Assembly (NCBI RefSeq): GCF_002915595.1
Contig: NZ_PQGG01000031.1
Span: 1-64,000, forward strand
Length of the DNA stretch: 64,000 nt
From: Zhongshania marina
GTDB taxonomy: Bacteria > Pseudomonadota > Gammaproteobacteria > Pseudomonadales > Spongiibacteraceae
Direction: 5' to 3'
Within the stretch, counting starts at the first letter, position 1, and every line of letters begins with the position of its first letter. The notes under the pieces were generated by a model, which searched no databases, had not been told where the DNA came from, and worked only from the letters and a program-made list of their open reading frames with translations. Positions 53,885 through 63,628 of this stretch are shown here, one piece after another. Both the position numbers and the translations under genes were made by a program.

Positions 53885-54337
53885 CTACTGATAGCGCCTA
53901 CCGCGAAGTTCTAACCAACCACCAATATGCCTTCCGGCGGGGTCGTGGTGCGTCCAATGTAAAACGCCACCGTGCTTATTCCACTCGTATTCGCCGTAGA
54001 ATGTGACGCTATCGCCTAGGCGCAAACCGTCGAGGCGCGGCGCTAGATCGATATTGTGAGCAACCAATAGCGTTTGACCGGAGGCGAGTTTAAGAATGAA
54101 TTTTTGGTGACGACTGCCTTTGGTGTCATCCGCCAAAATTTTGATCACGCGGCCGCTGCCCCCCACCTGAATATCACTAAGTTGACGCTGAAAGGCCTCC
54201 GCTAATCGATCTTGTGCAGAGGCTTCTTCGTCGCTGGCCAATAAAAATGCCTGGGGCTGCTCAGCAAACTGGGGATTGTTTTGATAAAGTTGAAAAAGCC
54301 CCGCAAGGATAAGGGCAATGAAAATCCATTTTTTCAT
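53885..54337 (-). CDS. DUF3465 family exported protein
   Basis: A 150-residue protein with an N-terminal hydrophobic anchor (MKKWIFIALILAGLFQLY) and a beta-barrel-like domain (GSGRVIKILADDTKGSRHQKFILKLASGQTLLVAHNIDLAPRL in parts, then WNKHGGVLHWTHHDP). It fits the DUF3465 family, an OB-fold-like set of unknown function. The length is standard. Confidence 0.85.
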   Translation of the reverse strand: MKKWIFIALILAGLFQLYQNNPQFAEQPQAFLLASDEEASAQDRLAEAFQRQLSDIQVGGSGRVIKILADDTKGSRHQKFILKLASGQTLLVAHNIDLAPRLDGLRLGDSVTFYGEYEWNKHGGVLHWTHHDPAGRHIGGWLELRGRRYQ

Positions 54338-54412
54338 AGGGCCAAACTCAAGCAGAGATTTGAATTTTTAGCCTACACAAATTTCTTAGCTTTTACATTT
54401 TATTAATTTGGG

Positions 54413-55603
54413 CTACTCAAAAAAACCTCGCAAAACAAAACCCGCAACCCAACGCTGCTGACTTACATTTGCAACCGTTTCATCCACCCATTCGCTACGT
54501 AAACTAAGATTGGGATTGTAATGAAAGCGATAACTGAGTGTCGCTCGCTCGGGATCAACGCCCTCAGGGTTATCTAGGCTCGTACCGCGTCCCACTAATA
54601 TTGCCGCAGAGCCGCTCAGACTATTATCTAAAGACAAATACTCATAGCGCGCAGCTACCTCATGACGGCCTCGTCGCCATGCAGCCCCGAGCTGCACAGA
54701 CTGATATTTGCTGTCCAATGCTGCTTGGCGTTGCGACTCTACCACTATGCCATCATTCTCTAACTGGCTAAGACTGAGGTCGATACGCAAGATGCCATTC
54801 CAAGCTGTGGCGATGTCCATTTGAGCATCAATACCACTAGCTAGTACATCTCCGGAAAAATATGCATCATTGCTAGTAACGACAACATTGCCATGACTGT
54901 GGCCGCCAAAATAGCGAGTGTCCCGACGCTTTTCTGTCTCAGCACTTAGCAGCCAAGCGCCCACAGTAAATTTAGCCTTGCGGTATATACCACTGTAGCG
55001 CGCGAAAATATCAACAGCGTGACCATTGTCAGCAAGCCAACTGTGGCCTTGCCAAAACTCAGCACCGTATTGCCAGGCCTCGTATTGAACGCTGCCACGA
55101 ATGCCGGTATCAACTATGCTGCGCCCCCAAAAAATATCGCCGCTTAAACTCGCTTCACTGTATGCATCTTGGCTAGCGTGCCAATTTGCATGTGGCGAAA
55201 ATGCGGCGAACATCTTTCCCGCCTCTAGCCGGAGCTTTTTGTCGTCAAATCGCCACTGATGCATATACCAGTAATGGGCGAATTTAAATTCTGTTTCTCC
55301 GTGAGCACCGTGTGCTTCCGCGCTAAGTTGAATTCCGTTGTCGGCACTAAAGGCATAACGATAATCGGCGGTCGCGTCATCCAAGGCGACATCATCCTCA
55401 ATAGGCAGGGCTTCGCCGCCCATTAAAGCGCCCGGAATTTGCCAGTCTGTATCTGGATCTGCATAAGCTTTGTCGCGGTAGCTATAAGACAAATAGACTG
55501 ACAAGCCCGTCTCAATCAGCGGCGCCTCATCACTCGATATTTCATGGCTAATCGCCGCTTGGCTTATGGCCAAAACAGCAATAAACAGCAGCGTATTCTT
55601 CAT
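54413..55603 (-). CDS. Outer-membrane beta-barrel protein of the MbnP/MbnH locus
   Basis: A 396-residue protein with a signal peptide (MKNTLLFIAVLAISQAAISHE) and alternating beta-strands, ending in a Phe-rich outer-membrane terminus (VLRGFFE). The middle has His-rich stretches (AEAHGAHGETEFKFAHYWYMHQW in parts, and FGGHSHGNV). It starts 3 bases after the stop of the MbnH gene, so it is in the same operon. It is likely a porin or receptor for copper or copper complexes; this is inference from context. Confidence 0.75.
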   Translation of the reverse strand: MKNTLLFIAVLAISQAAISHEISSDEAPLIETGLSVYLSYSYRDKAYADPDTDWQIPGALMGGEALPIEDDVALDDATADYRYAFSADNGIQLSAEAHGAHGETEFKFAHYWYMHQWRFDDKKLRLEAGKMFAAFSPHANWHASQDAYSEASLSGDIFWGRSIVDTGIRGSVQYEAWQYGAEFWQGHSWLADNGHAVDIFARYSGIYRKAKFTVGAWLLSAETEKRRDTRYFGGHSHGNVVVTSNDAYFSGDVLASGIDAQMDIATAWNGILRIDLSLSQLENDGIVVESQRQAALDSKYQSVQLGAAWRRGRHEVAARYEYLSLDNSLSGSAAILVGRGTSLDNPEGVDPERATLSYRFHYNPNLSLRSEWVDETVANVSQQRWVAGFVLRGFFE

Positions 55604-55606
55604 TGC

Positions 55607-56770
55607 TTAATTTTCCCAAGGATTAGCAAAGCGGGGATTATTAATGAGTTCAAAATCGGTCAGACTTTCCAGAAAGGCAATGAGGTTCTGAATATCGTCT
55701 TCACTTATATCAAAGCCAGACACAAAGCCATCTCTAAATGGATTGGCGCGACCGTCGCCCGCATTCACACCATTACTGATATTGCGACCACCGGCAGCGT
55801 AGGTACGGATTACCTCCTCAAGCGTGGCAATGCTACCGTCGTGCATATAAGGTGCGGTAAGTGCAACATTGCGCAGGCTCGGTGCTTTAAAACGCCCCAT
55901 GTCACTGGCCTTGCCAGTAATTTCAATAATGCCCTGGCTTATTTCTGGGTAGGCACCTTGGCCGTCAATATTGTATAGACCCGTATTGTGAAATGGGGTG
56001 TCGACAAATAGCTGACTGCTATCGGCAGTGGCATTAGTGAAGTTATAACCACCGTGGCAGTGAAAGCATTCGAGGCCTTCACTAAAAAATAATTCTCGCC
56101 CTTTGAGTGCAGCGCTGGAGAGTACATTTGCCTCGCCATTTTCGTAACGGTCGGTATCGCTGCTAAAAGAATTTATGCCGCGCACAAATGTAGCGAGTGC
56201 TTTAACAATCGTATTGAAGTTCAGAGCGTCTATACCGGCCTCGGCAATGAGCTGTTGATACTTGGCATCGGCACCTATTGCTGCTAACACTGCATCTTTA
56301 TTATCTTCGGTAATACCTTGTTCAACCGGAAATTCTCCAAACAATGGTACTAGGATTTGCTGTTCTAATGTTACTAACGCCGGATTAGCCCAAGTATACG
56401 TAGTGTTAAACGCCACATTTACCAAGCTTTGAGCATTGCGTGGATGGAGCTCACCAGTGGAACCAATTGAGCGCTCTAATGATTCGGCAAATGCCATACT
56501 TTGATGATGGCACGATGCACAGGATTGACTGCCATTACCAGACAGGCGCAAATCGTAAAATAAGTGACGACCGAGCTGAAACATCGCTTCGTCGACCGGG
56601 TTGTCACTAGGAACAATTGGCAAGGGAACGTGTTCAGGGATATTCCAATTGAATTCACGAGTAACAGAACTCTCACCCGTTTGATAACGGGTTTCACTAC
56701 CACCGCCACAGGCCGACAGTGCTAACACAACAAAGGCCGCATATGCGGCCAAAACAACGTTTCGTTTCAT
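55607..56770 (-). CDS. MbnH-like di-haem cytochrome-c peroxidase family enzyme
   Basis: A 387-residue lipoprotein-like protein (LSACGGG lipobox, Cys21) with two c-type haem sites: CASCHH (about residues 84-89) and CFHCHGG (about 236). The frame EFNWNIPEHVPLPIVPSDNPVDEAMFQLGRHLFYD in parts matches the MbnH/TIGR04039 branch of the CcpA superfamily. MbnH oxidises a Trp of its partner MbnP to kynurenine, creating a copper site. The partner gene is 8 bases upstream. Confidence 0.9.
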   Translation of the reverse strand: MKRNVVLAAYAAFVVLALSACGGGSETRYQTGESSVTREFNWNIPEHVPLPIVPSDNPVDEAMFQLGRHLFYDLRLSGNGSQSCASCHHQSMAFAESLERSIGSTGELHPRNAQSLVNVAFNTTYTWANPALVTLEQQILVPLFGEFPVEQGITEDNKDAVLAAIGADAKYQQLIAEAGIDALNFNTIVKALATFVRGINSFSSDTDRYENGEANVLSSAALKGRELFFSEGLECFHCHGGYNFTNATADSSQLFVDTPFHNTGLYNIDGQGAYPEISQGIIEITGKASDMGRFKAPSLRNVALTAPYMHDGSIATLEEVIRTYAAGGRNISNGVNAGDGRANPFRDGFVSGFDISEDDIQNLIAFLESLTDFELINNPRFANPWEN

Positions 56771-56778
56771 ACTATGCT

Positions 56779-57693
56779 CTAAAGCGACTCAACACTGAAC
56801 ACCGTTTGACCCTCTGTTGGATCACTGTTTTCGCCAAGCCCCATACCCAAAGCATCAAATACTTCGATGCAATCCAAATCTGTTGGACCAGACATGCAAC
56901 CAGGTGCGCCACCTTGGTCAGTCATTAAGGCGCTGTTCTCTACTAATTTTCCGTAATCAATGACGAGCTGTTGATTCGCGATGTCACTAATATCTAATTC
57001 AATCGTGGGGCGGTTATTTGCGCCACAACTTAAGGTTTCGCCAGTTTGCGGACTACCAACACAAGCCGTACTTCCTAAATGAATATTCCACGTAGTTGCT
57101 GTTGTGTTATCTGGCTTCATCACACCGCCATCAGGACTAACATCCATGCGTAGATGTTTATAGCCCGACTGCCATGACCAATGCATGTCAGTACGATTTA
57201 AGGGCGATGCGGCTGCAGTAATATCTTCATGGTTTAGCTCACTAGGCACGCCCACTGTAAAACGAATGCGATCTACATTAACAAGGTCACCCTGAACACT
57301 GCCTACAAGCATATTATTAGTCGGCTTCGCAGTATCGCTCTCACAGTTGTCTAGCTTGTCTTGGTAGTCCAGCAATGCGACTCCGCTATTTTGCCAGTCG
57401 TTGTCGTCCAAGCTTAGAGGTAGCTCTGTGCCGTCGCTGTTAATCAGCACAACATCGTGAATATATAAGGCAAAGCCACGAATGGTCCCCGAGGCAGCGT
57501 CACTACCCAAGCCACTTAGCTGGGCACCGCAGCTTATTTCGGTGTCATAGGCGCGGGCAATAAATGGAATACTAAGCTCACTAGTGAGCTCACCCGTCGT
57601 CGCGTCCTTGCTGCCGCCACCAGAAGAGCCACCACAGGCGATAAGAGAGCAAGAGGTGGCAACGATTACACCGAGTTTTGTAAGCAAATTCAT
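56779..57693 (-). CDS. MbnP-like copper-binding lipoprotein
   Basis: A 304-residue protein with a lipoprotein signal (VATSCSLIACGGSSGGG, Cys20). The central motif TDMHWSWQSGYKHLRMD (about residues 177-193) contains the Trp residues typical of MbnP; one is expected to become kynurenine. Two conserved Cys pairs (SCGAQL; VGSPQTGETLSCG) are present. MbnP binds copper and is found in many bacteria outside methanobactin operons. It is the first gene of MbnP-MbnH-barrel. Confidence 0.9.
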   Translation of the reverse strand: MNLLTKLGVIVATSCSLIACGGSSGGGSKDATTGELTSELSIPFIARAYDTEISCGAQLSGLGSDAASGTIRGFALYIHDVVLINSDGTELPLSLDDNDWQNSGVALLDYQDKLDNCESDTAKPTNNMLVGSVQGDLVNVDRIRFTVGVPSELNHEDITAAASPLNRTDMHWSWQSGYKHLRMDVSPDGGVMKPDNTTATTWNIHLGSTACVGSPQTGETLSCGANNRPTIELDISDIANQQLVIDYGKLVENSALMTDQGGAPGCMSGPTDLDCIEVFDALGMGLGENSDPTEGQTVFSVESL

Positions 57694-57944
57694 TTATAAC
57701 TCCTCCGAAATTACTAACAGTTTAACCGTATCGCCCCACGGCGAGAATGCGACTATTTGTCGCAGTCAGGCTGATAATATGAAAATGAAGCAGGGAAGGA
57801 GGGGCCTGCCGAAGCTAATGCGGCCTTACTGAAAAGGAAAAATATTCCACAAACTAGGCGACTACTATTGCCTTAATACAATGACAAATCTACGCAAGTA
57901 ATGTGAGCACGGACGATAACCTAGCTTTGCGAATATATTTAATG

Positions 57945-59366
57945 CTAAGTAACAGCACTAGCGCCATTATTCTTCACAAATAACTTAGCCAAGAAATACA
58001 CCAATATTCCGGCGAGAATACCTGGTAGACCCTCGTAAACCATATTGTGCAGATCAAAGTATCGCCACGCTAAAGCCGTTGTTATACCCACACAGCTCAT
58101 TGTAATGGCAACACCCTGACTTGGACGGCCGCCAAAAATGAGCACAACTAACATCGGAACAAAGGCGCTAGCTAGCCCAGACCACGCCATCACCACCATC
58201 GCAAATACGCTTTGCGCACTAAGCAAGGCCCAGCCCAAGGCCAAGATGCATATACCCAAGGTGGAGGCCTTAATCAAGAACGGGCGCTCAATATTATTGG
58301 GCATGAGGTCGTGGGTGAATGCAGCCGAGGAACTCAGAATTAGGGAATCTGCCGTGGAAAGTGTGGCGGCAAAAATACCAGCCAAGATTAAACCGACAAG
58401 TACGGGAGGCAATAGGGTTTGCGCCATCGTCGGCAATGCCAATTCGGCGTCAAAACTACCGACCTCAGGTAAATACAAACGCGACAATAGACCAACCGTT
58501 GTCGCCATTAAATAAAATGCGGTGAACCACAGGTAGTACCACACTCGGGCGCGATTCATATCGTCGCCGCTGCTCAAGGTCATAAAGCGCACCATCACAT
58601 GGGGCTGACCAACAACGGATAAGCCGGCGAACAACCAACCTAGAGCAAACAGGAATGCGCCGGGTACGCCGGGAAAGGCGAGGTCTTCTGGGAACCAGTC
58701 CATATAATTTGGCACGTCTTGCAGGGCAGTTAGCGTTGCAGACACACCACCAAGATTCGCAATCGCCACCCACATAAGGATGCCCATAGCGCTAATCATC
58801 ACAACCGACTGAGCTGCGTCAGTCCAGATAGATGCGCGAATACCACCAGCCAAACAATAGGCCGCGACTAGCACGGCACCACAGACTGCGCCGGCCCATG
58901 TTGGCCAGTCAAACAATACATGTAGAGCCTTGCTGCCCGCTAATAATTGCGCTGCCGCGTATGCGGTAAGAAGTAATAAGCAAATTAGTGCGGCAAGTCG
59001 CTGATAGCCAGGGAGTACACTGCCATTCCAATTCGCCAATACGCCGAGGTAACTTACTTCGCCGGTTTTTTCCGTCGCCGCCCGCAATTTTCGATGAACG
59101 AAGTGAGAGGCAATATAATCACCAAAAATCCAACCTACCATTACCCAGAACGCCGACAGACCTACTGTATAGGTATAGCCAATAACGCCGATAAACATAT
59201 AGCCACTATTATTCGTCGCCACCGCCGACAAACCCACCAACCAGGGCTTTATGGTATTGCTGGCCAAATAATAATCTTTACTTTGATGGGTATTAAAAAA
59301 TAGCGACGACAGGCCGATAAGCACAAATACACTGAGAAAGGCGGCAAAACTCCAGGCTGTTATCAT
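57945..59366 (-). CDS. Sodium:solute symporter (SSS family, PutP-like)
   Basis: A 473-residue Na+ symporter with about 13 helices. Segments seen are YYLASNTIKPWLVGLSAVATNNSGYMFIG in parts, ILAGIFAATLSTADSLILSSSAAFTHDL in parts (the SSS Na+-site helix 8), and FGGRPSQGVAI. Proline-like, glycine-betaine-like or other solutes are possible. Its position beside the ectoine genes suggests an osmolyte role. The 250-base stretch before it (57694-57944) holds the mbnP promoter. Confidence 0.88.
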   Translation of the reverse strand: MITAWSFAAFLSVFVLIGLSSLFFNTHQSKDYYLASNTIKPWLVGLSAVATNNSGYMFIGVIGYTYTVGLSAFWVMVGWIFGDYIASHFVHRKLRAATEKTGEVSYLGVLANWNGSVLPGYQRLAALICLLLLTAYAAAQLLAGSKALHVLFDWPTWAGAVCGAVLVAAYCLAGGIRASIWTDAAQSVVMISAMGILMWVAIANLGGVSATLTALQDVPNYMDWFPEDLAFPGVPGAFLFALGWLFAGLSVVGQPHVMVRFMTLSSGDDMNRARVWYYLWFTAFYLMATTVGLLSRLYLPEVGSFDAELALPTMAQTLLPPVLVGLILAGIFAATLSTADSLILSSSAAFTHDLMPNNIERPFLIKASTLGICILALGWALLSAQSVFAMVVMAWSGLASAFVPMLVVLIFGGRPSQGVAITMSCVGITTALAWRYFDLHNMVYEGLPGILAGILVYFLAKLFVKNNGASAVT

Positions 59367-59411
59367 ATCTAATTCCGTGATGTTTGCAGGTGTGTTGGCT
59401 TAAATGAATAC

Positions 59412-60305
59412 CTATGCGTTTGTCGGCACCGGAGCGAGTAGCTCAATTAATAAAGGATGCTCTCGCAGCTCTGACAAAGCCGGATCTCGGTGCAGCTCTT
59501 CTCGATAAGATTCAGACTGGGCCACAGCGTGGGTAAAATAGCGTGCGGCATCATCTAAATTACCTTGGCAGGTATGCGCACAGGCTAGCTGATAAAACGC
59601 ATGGGCATTTGCATCATCTAATACCAAAGCCTGATGGCAGAGGTTTATTGCCCACTGGGGTTCATTCTGATCTAAGGCCGCATCTGCCTTATAGGTTATG
59701 GCTTCAATATCATCTTTGCGCAGGGAGAGTATTTGATCGTAGATTGCTATTTTCCCCGCAGGGCTAGATTCCTGACTGGCTCGCAACCAAAGGGAATGTA
59801 TTTCCTGAGTGAGGGTAATTTCTTCGCGATTAGATTCTATATGCGCGGTTTCTTGTTTTAATTGTTTTTCAATTGTTCGCAGGCGTTTTTCATATTCCTC
59901 TACCAACTCTGCCACTTGTTCATTGGCGACTTTGTGCACCTTATCTTTAATATCACGAATCGAATTCCAGCCGATTAACACCAGTGCAGAACTCACCGCG
60001 GCAATTAAATAGAAGAAGTAGGTAACGGTACTAGTAGCATATGACACGGCCTTGTCAGCAGCGCTGAGCTCTCGATCGACAACTTCTGCTGCCATTTCGC
60101 GATGAGCACGCTCCATATCAATTCGCAAATTGCGAATCTCATCCAACATATAGCGTTCAATAAAAGGCGAGTAGAGCGGCTCACTTAATTCATTAATCGC
60201 CGCATCTACCGCCTCGTCATTTGCGCTAGCGGCGGGCGCCGCTGAAAGCATCAGCGGAAAAAAAACACCCACCACATAAACCAGTTTTTTTATTATGCTG
60301 CGCAT
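59412..60305 (-). CDS. Membrane-anchored coiled-coil/TPR protein
   Basis: A 297-residue protein. There is a signal peptide (MRSIIKKLVYVVGVFFPLMLSAAPAASA), an acidic helix region, a single membrane helix (about 90-115, TYFFYLIAAVSSALVLIGW), a coiled coil (about 118-165, KVHKVANEQVAELVEEYEKRLRTIEKQLKQ in parts), then two or three TPR-like repeats (about 190-285). Its start overlaps the aspartokinase stop by 13 bases, so it is expressed with the ectoine operon. No homologue with known function is recognised. Confidence 0.7.
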   Translation of the reverse strand: MRSIIKKLVYVVGVFFPLMLSAAPAASANDEAVDAAINELSEPLYSPFIERYMLDEIRNLRIDMERAHREMAAEVVDRELSAADKAVSYATSTVTYFFYLIAAVSSALVLIGWNSIRDIKDKVHKVANEQVAELVEEYEKRLRTIEKQLKQETAHIESNREEITLTQEIHSLWLRASQESSPAGKIAIYDQILSLRKDDIEAITYKADAALDQNEPQWAINLCHQALVLDDANAHAFYQLACAHTCQGNLDDAARYFTHAVAQSESYREELHRDPALSELREHPLLIELLAPVPTNA

Positions 60306-61729
60306 ATTGCGTCGCCGTGGTCATGTACTTCAACAAGACAACGGTGCAAGCTCGCTACGCCCATTTCATAATCGTCTTCATTCACCACAAACTGCATATC
60401 TACCTGACGCATAGATTGGTGCATTGCCAATACGCTGATATTCGCCGAAGCTAAAGCCGAAACGGTTTTCGCCAACATACCAGGCACCTGCATATCACTG
60501 CCGATTGCAGAAATAATCGCAACCTTGCGCGTGCTGACTTCCGCACTAGGAAACAGCTCTTTTACAGCACTTACAATTCGCTTAACGGTTTTTAAATTCA
60601 CCCCAAGATAATTCGTAATGGTGTTTGCATTGATATCTTTGGTAATCACCGTGCCTTTAAAACGCTCGATTGCCGCCAGTATTTTTTGTTCGTACTGCCA
60701 GAGAGCACCAACCATGTCTTGATCAAATACCTCTAGGGCATAGACCTGCTTACGGCCGGCAATAATTTCGACACAGGGCTTTTCGCTCCGATAATCACAG
60801 TCAATTAAGGTTCCCGCGTGATTAGGTTCAAAGGTATTTTTTACCCGCAGTGCAATATTCTGTTGGCGTAAACCTTTTGCAGCGCGAGGATGAATTGCCT
60901 CCATTCCCAAATTCGCCAGCTGGTCAGCGACGTCATAATTAGTGCGGCCGATCGGCACCACTTTATCGGCGCCGACTAAACGCGGATCCGCACTGCTTAA
61001 ATGGTATTCCTTATGAATTACTGCCTCACGCGCACCGCTAATCACCGCCATACGGCTAAAGGTCATTTCGCTATACCCGCGATCAAAACTGGCCATTAAA
61101 CCTTCTTTGCAGTGGGCGTAGCCCGTCACAATAGGTAGTGTTGTTGACAAATCAATGCCGGCCAATGCTTCACTTATATGATCATCTAATGGCAGTGCCT
61201 CTTCAGCACGCCAGCCCGACAAATCTACATAGCGAGCATTAACGCCATCGCGACTAAGCAGCTTCGCGGTATTCCATGCGCTATGGGCTTCACCGATACT
61301 CGCTAACATTTCACGCACTGTTAGCAAGTGATCTTCCAAACCAAAATGTCCGTGCTGACAAAGGCGGTGCAAATTATCCATGCAGCGCTCTGCCTCAAAT
61401 AAGCGGCCTTCTATATATTTGTTTGCCTCTGCCAACTGTTCAACATCTGGAAACAAGCCGGCATTAATTTCTTTAAGGGTGTTACCCACTTTGCTCAGGG
61501 CATCACGCCAAAGTGTTTCTGCGCCATCGTCGGCAAACAGGGCGTAAACACCAGGGTGGCTATTGCGCTTATTTTCCAATAGTAAATCGGTTACGCCACC
61601 GTAGGCGGAGACAACAAATATACGGCCATAAACATTGCCATCTTCACCACCGGCAAGCACGATATTGTCTCTAACCGCTTCATAATTGGTCATCGACGTG
61701 CCGCCGATCTTCTCTACACTGTGTGTCAT
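60293..61729 (-). CDS. ask: Ectoine-specific aspartokinase
   Basis: A 478-residue aspartate kinase: ATP plus aspartate gives aspartyl phosphate, feeding ectoine. The kinase start (VEKIGGTSMTNYEAVRDN) and an end with two ACT domains (from about 380; EVSTRKVAIISAIGSDM, then NISVLAMHQSMRQVDMQFVV in parts) are seen. The Ask_Ect group is less inhibited by lysine and threonine, and lies with ectABC as here. It is the fourth gene of the operon. Confidence 0.95.
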   Translation of the reverse strand: MTHSVEKIGGTSMTNYEAVRDNIVLAGGEDGNVYGRIFVVSAYGGVTDLLLENKRNSHPGVYALFADDGAETLWRDALSKVGNTLKEINAGLFPDVEQLAEANKYIEGRLFEAERCMDNLHRLCQHGHFGLEDHLLTVREMLASIGEAHSAWNTAKLLSRDGVNARYVDLSGWRAEEALPLDDHISEALAGIDLSTTLPIVTGYAHCKEGLMASFDRGYSEMTFSRMAVISGAREAVIHKEYHLSSADPRLVGADKVVPIGRTNYDVADQLANLGMEAIHPRAAKGLRQQNIALRVKNTFEPNHAGTLIDCDYRSEKPCVEIIAGRKQVYALEVFDQDMVGALWQYEQKILAAIERFKGTVITKDINANTITNYLGVNLKTVKRIVSAVKELFPSAEVSTRKVAIISAIGSDMQVPGMLAKTVSALASANISVLAMHQSMRQVDMQFVVNEDDYEMGVASLHRCLVEVHDHGDAICAA

Positions 61730-61777
61730 TTTTCTCTCCGTTGAATAACTGAAATTTGCTTTCGGTCTTCAGCAGAA

Positions 61778-62161
61778 TTAGTCGATAGGGTAAACGCCAT
61801 TTTCATCGTGTACTTCTTTGCCACTCAGCGGCGGATTAAATACGCAGGCCATTTGCATATCTTCGCTGCCACCGCGCAACAAGTGTTTGTCGTGCTTATC
61901 TAGAAGATAAATGGTGCCGGCTTCTAGCTTATAAATTTTGCCATCATTTACGGTTTCAATTTCGCCATTACCTGAGATGCAATACACCGATTCGAGATGG
62001 TTTTGATAGTGAATCGGCGTTTCGGTGTTCGCAAAAATGGTAGTGATATTAAAAGAAAAGCCCATTTTGTCGTCTTTTAAAATCATGCGAACACTTTTCC
62101 AAGTGTCGGTAGCGACACAACGCTCTGAGTTTTCACATTCTGCTAGCGTTCTAACAATCAT
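61778..62161 (-). CDS. ectC: L-ectoine synthase
   Basis: A 127-residue cupin that closes the ring of N-gamma-acetyldiaminobutyrate to give ectoine. The cupin core ([22 protein letters not shown] in parts) and [16 protein letters not shown] hold the Fe-binding residues. It is slightly shorter than usual but complete. The spacing to ectB (130 bases) contains a hairpin terminator. Confidence 0.97.
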   Translation of the reverse strand: MIVRTLAECENSERCVATDTWKSVRMILKDDKMGFSFNITTIFANTETPIHYQNHLESVYCISGNGEIETVNDGKIYKLEAGTIYLLDKHDKHLLRGGSEDMQMACVFNPPLSGKEVHDENGVYPID

Positions 62162-62241
62162 TTGAACATCCTTTCATTCATTAATTTTTAAATCCGCAGT
62201 AATTTGTAATGAACTGGCGGCATAAACAAACCGTTAATAAA

Positions 62242-62277
62242 CGCCTCTTCCACAGAATAAATCCTGTAGAAGAGGCG
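62242..62277 (-). terminator. Hairpin terminator/attenuator between ectB and ectC
   Basis: On the minus strand CGCCTCTTC and GAAGAGGCG pair with a long, partly paired loop (CTACAGG...CTGTGG), followed by TTTATT. It lies just downstream of the ectB stop. It should lower expression of ectC and ask relative to ectAB or protect the upstream mRNA. Confidence 0.7.
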
Positions 62278-62291
62278 CATTACTCATTCAT

Positions 62292-63572
62292 TCAAGAGGC
62301 TTTTTTTTCGACCGCTTTGCTTAAAACTTCGTCAATCGCATCGGTGAGAATATCTAGGCCGCGCATTAGCTCAGCCTTCTCAATAGTGAGCGGGCAAAAG
62401 ACTTTAACTACCTGTCCGCGATTACCGCAGGTTTCAATAATTAAACCACGCTCAAAACAAGCTCGACCAATTTCATCGGCGGTTTCGCCGTCACGGCAAG
62501 CCAAGCCCTGCATCATGCCACGACCTTTAGGCTGTAATTTTGTTACACCGTAGCGGTCAGAAATTTTCTTGAAGCGGTGGCTTACAATCGCTGATTTTTC
62601 AACAATCTCGGCGGCGAATTTCTCATCCGTCCAGTAGTGGCGAATAGCCGCTGCGGCGGTGATGAATGCATGGTTATTACCACGGAAAGTACCGTTGTGT
62701 TCACCCGGCTCCCATACATCTAAATCGGGGCGCAGCAACACAATCGCAAAGGGTAAACCGTAACCGCTCAATGATTTAGACATGGTAATAATGTCTGGCT
62801 TAATGCCGCTGGCTTCAAAACTGAAAAAGGTACCAGTTCGGCCACAGCCCGCTTGAATATCATCAACAATTAATAATATTTCGTGCTTGCGACACAGCTT
62901 TTCTAGGCCACGCAACCAATCATTATTAGCGACGTTTAAGCCACCCTCGCCCTGCACTGGCTCTACAATCATAGCCGCGGGAAGGTCTACGCCGGATGAT
63001 GGATCTGACAATAATTTATCCATCATTTTTAAGCTGTCAGCGTCGCGACCGTAGTAACCGCAGTAGGGCATGCGGTTTACATCGCCAAGTGCAACACCGG
63101 CACCGCCGCGATGGTGGCTGTTGCCCGTAGCGGCAACTGCGCCAAGTGTCACGCCGTGAAAGCCATTGGTAAACGACACGATTGAGGTGCGACCCGTCAC
63201 TTTACGCGCCAGTTTCAAGGCAGCTTCTACCGCATTTGTGCCGGTAGGGCCGGTGAATTGGAAGGTGTATTCCATATCACGCGGCGCAAGAATATGCTCA
63301 TTAAAGGCCTGCAAAAAATCGCCCTTAGCCGAGGTGTGCATATCTAGGCCGTGGGTGATGCCGTCGCGCATGATGTAATCAACCAGCGCCTGCTTTAATA
63401 CCGGATTGTTGTGGCCGTAATTAAGTGTGCCTGCGCCCGCGAGAAAGTCGATGTATTGCTTGCCGTTGGTGTCGTACAAGTGCTCACCCTGTGCCTTGTC
63501 GAAGGTCACGGGAAAAGATCGCGCATAAGATTGTACTTCTGATTCGAGTCTGTCAAAGATTGTCATATTCAT
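62292..63572 (-). CDS. ectB: L-2,4-diaminobutyrate transaminase
   Basis: A 426-residue class III aminotransferase that makes diaminobutyrate from aspartate semialdehyde and glutamate using PLP. The PLP Asp is in LLIVDDIQAGCGRTGTFF (about residue 237) and the Lys in ITMSKSLSGYGLPFA (about residue 265). EVQSYARSFPVTFDKAQGEHLYD is the usual N-terminal block. It starts 56 bases downstream of the ectA stop. Confidence 0.97.
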   Translation of the reverse strand: MNMTIFDRLESEVQSYARSFPVTFDKAQGEHLYDTNGKQYIDFLAGAGTLNYGHNNPVLKQALVDYIMRDGITHGLDMHTSAKGDFLQAFNEHILAPRDMEYTFQFTGPTGTNAVEAALKLARKVTGRTSIVSFTNGFHGVTLGAVAATGNSHHRGGAGVALGDVNRMPYCGYYGRDADSLKMMDKLLSDPSSGVDLPAAMIVEPVQGEGGLNVANNDWLRGLEKLCRKHEILLIVDDIQAGCGRTGTFFSFEASGIKPDIITMSKSLSGYGLPFAIVLLRPDLDVWEPGEHNGTFRGNNHAFITAAAAIRHYWTDEKFAAEIVEKSAIVSHRFKKISDRYGVTKLQPKGRGMMQGLACRDGETADEIGRACFERGLIIETCGNRGQVVKVFCPLTIEKAELMRGLDILTDAIDEVLSKAVEKKAS

Positions 63573-63628
63573 ATCTCCCTTAGCATCCCTGAGTCTATAT
63601 TTGTTGGTGCTGCACCTAGCCCTGCCGC

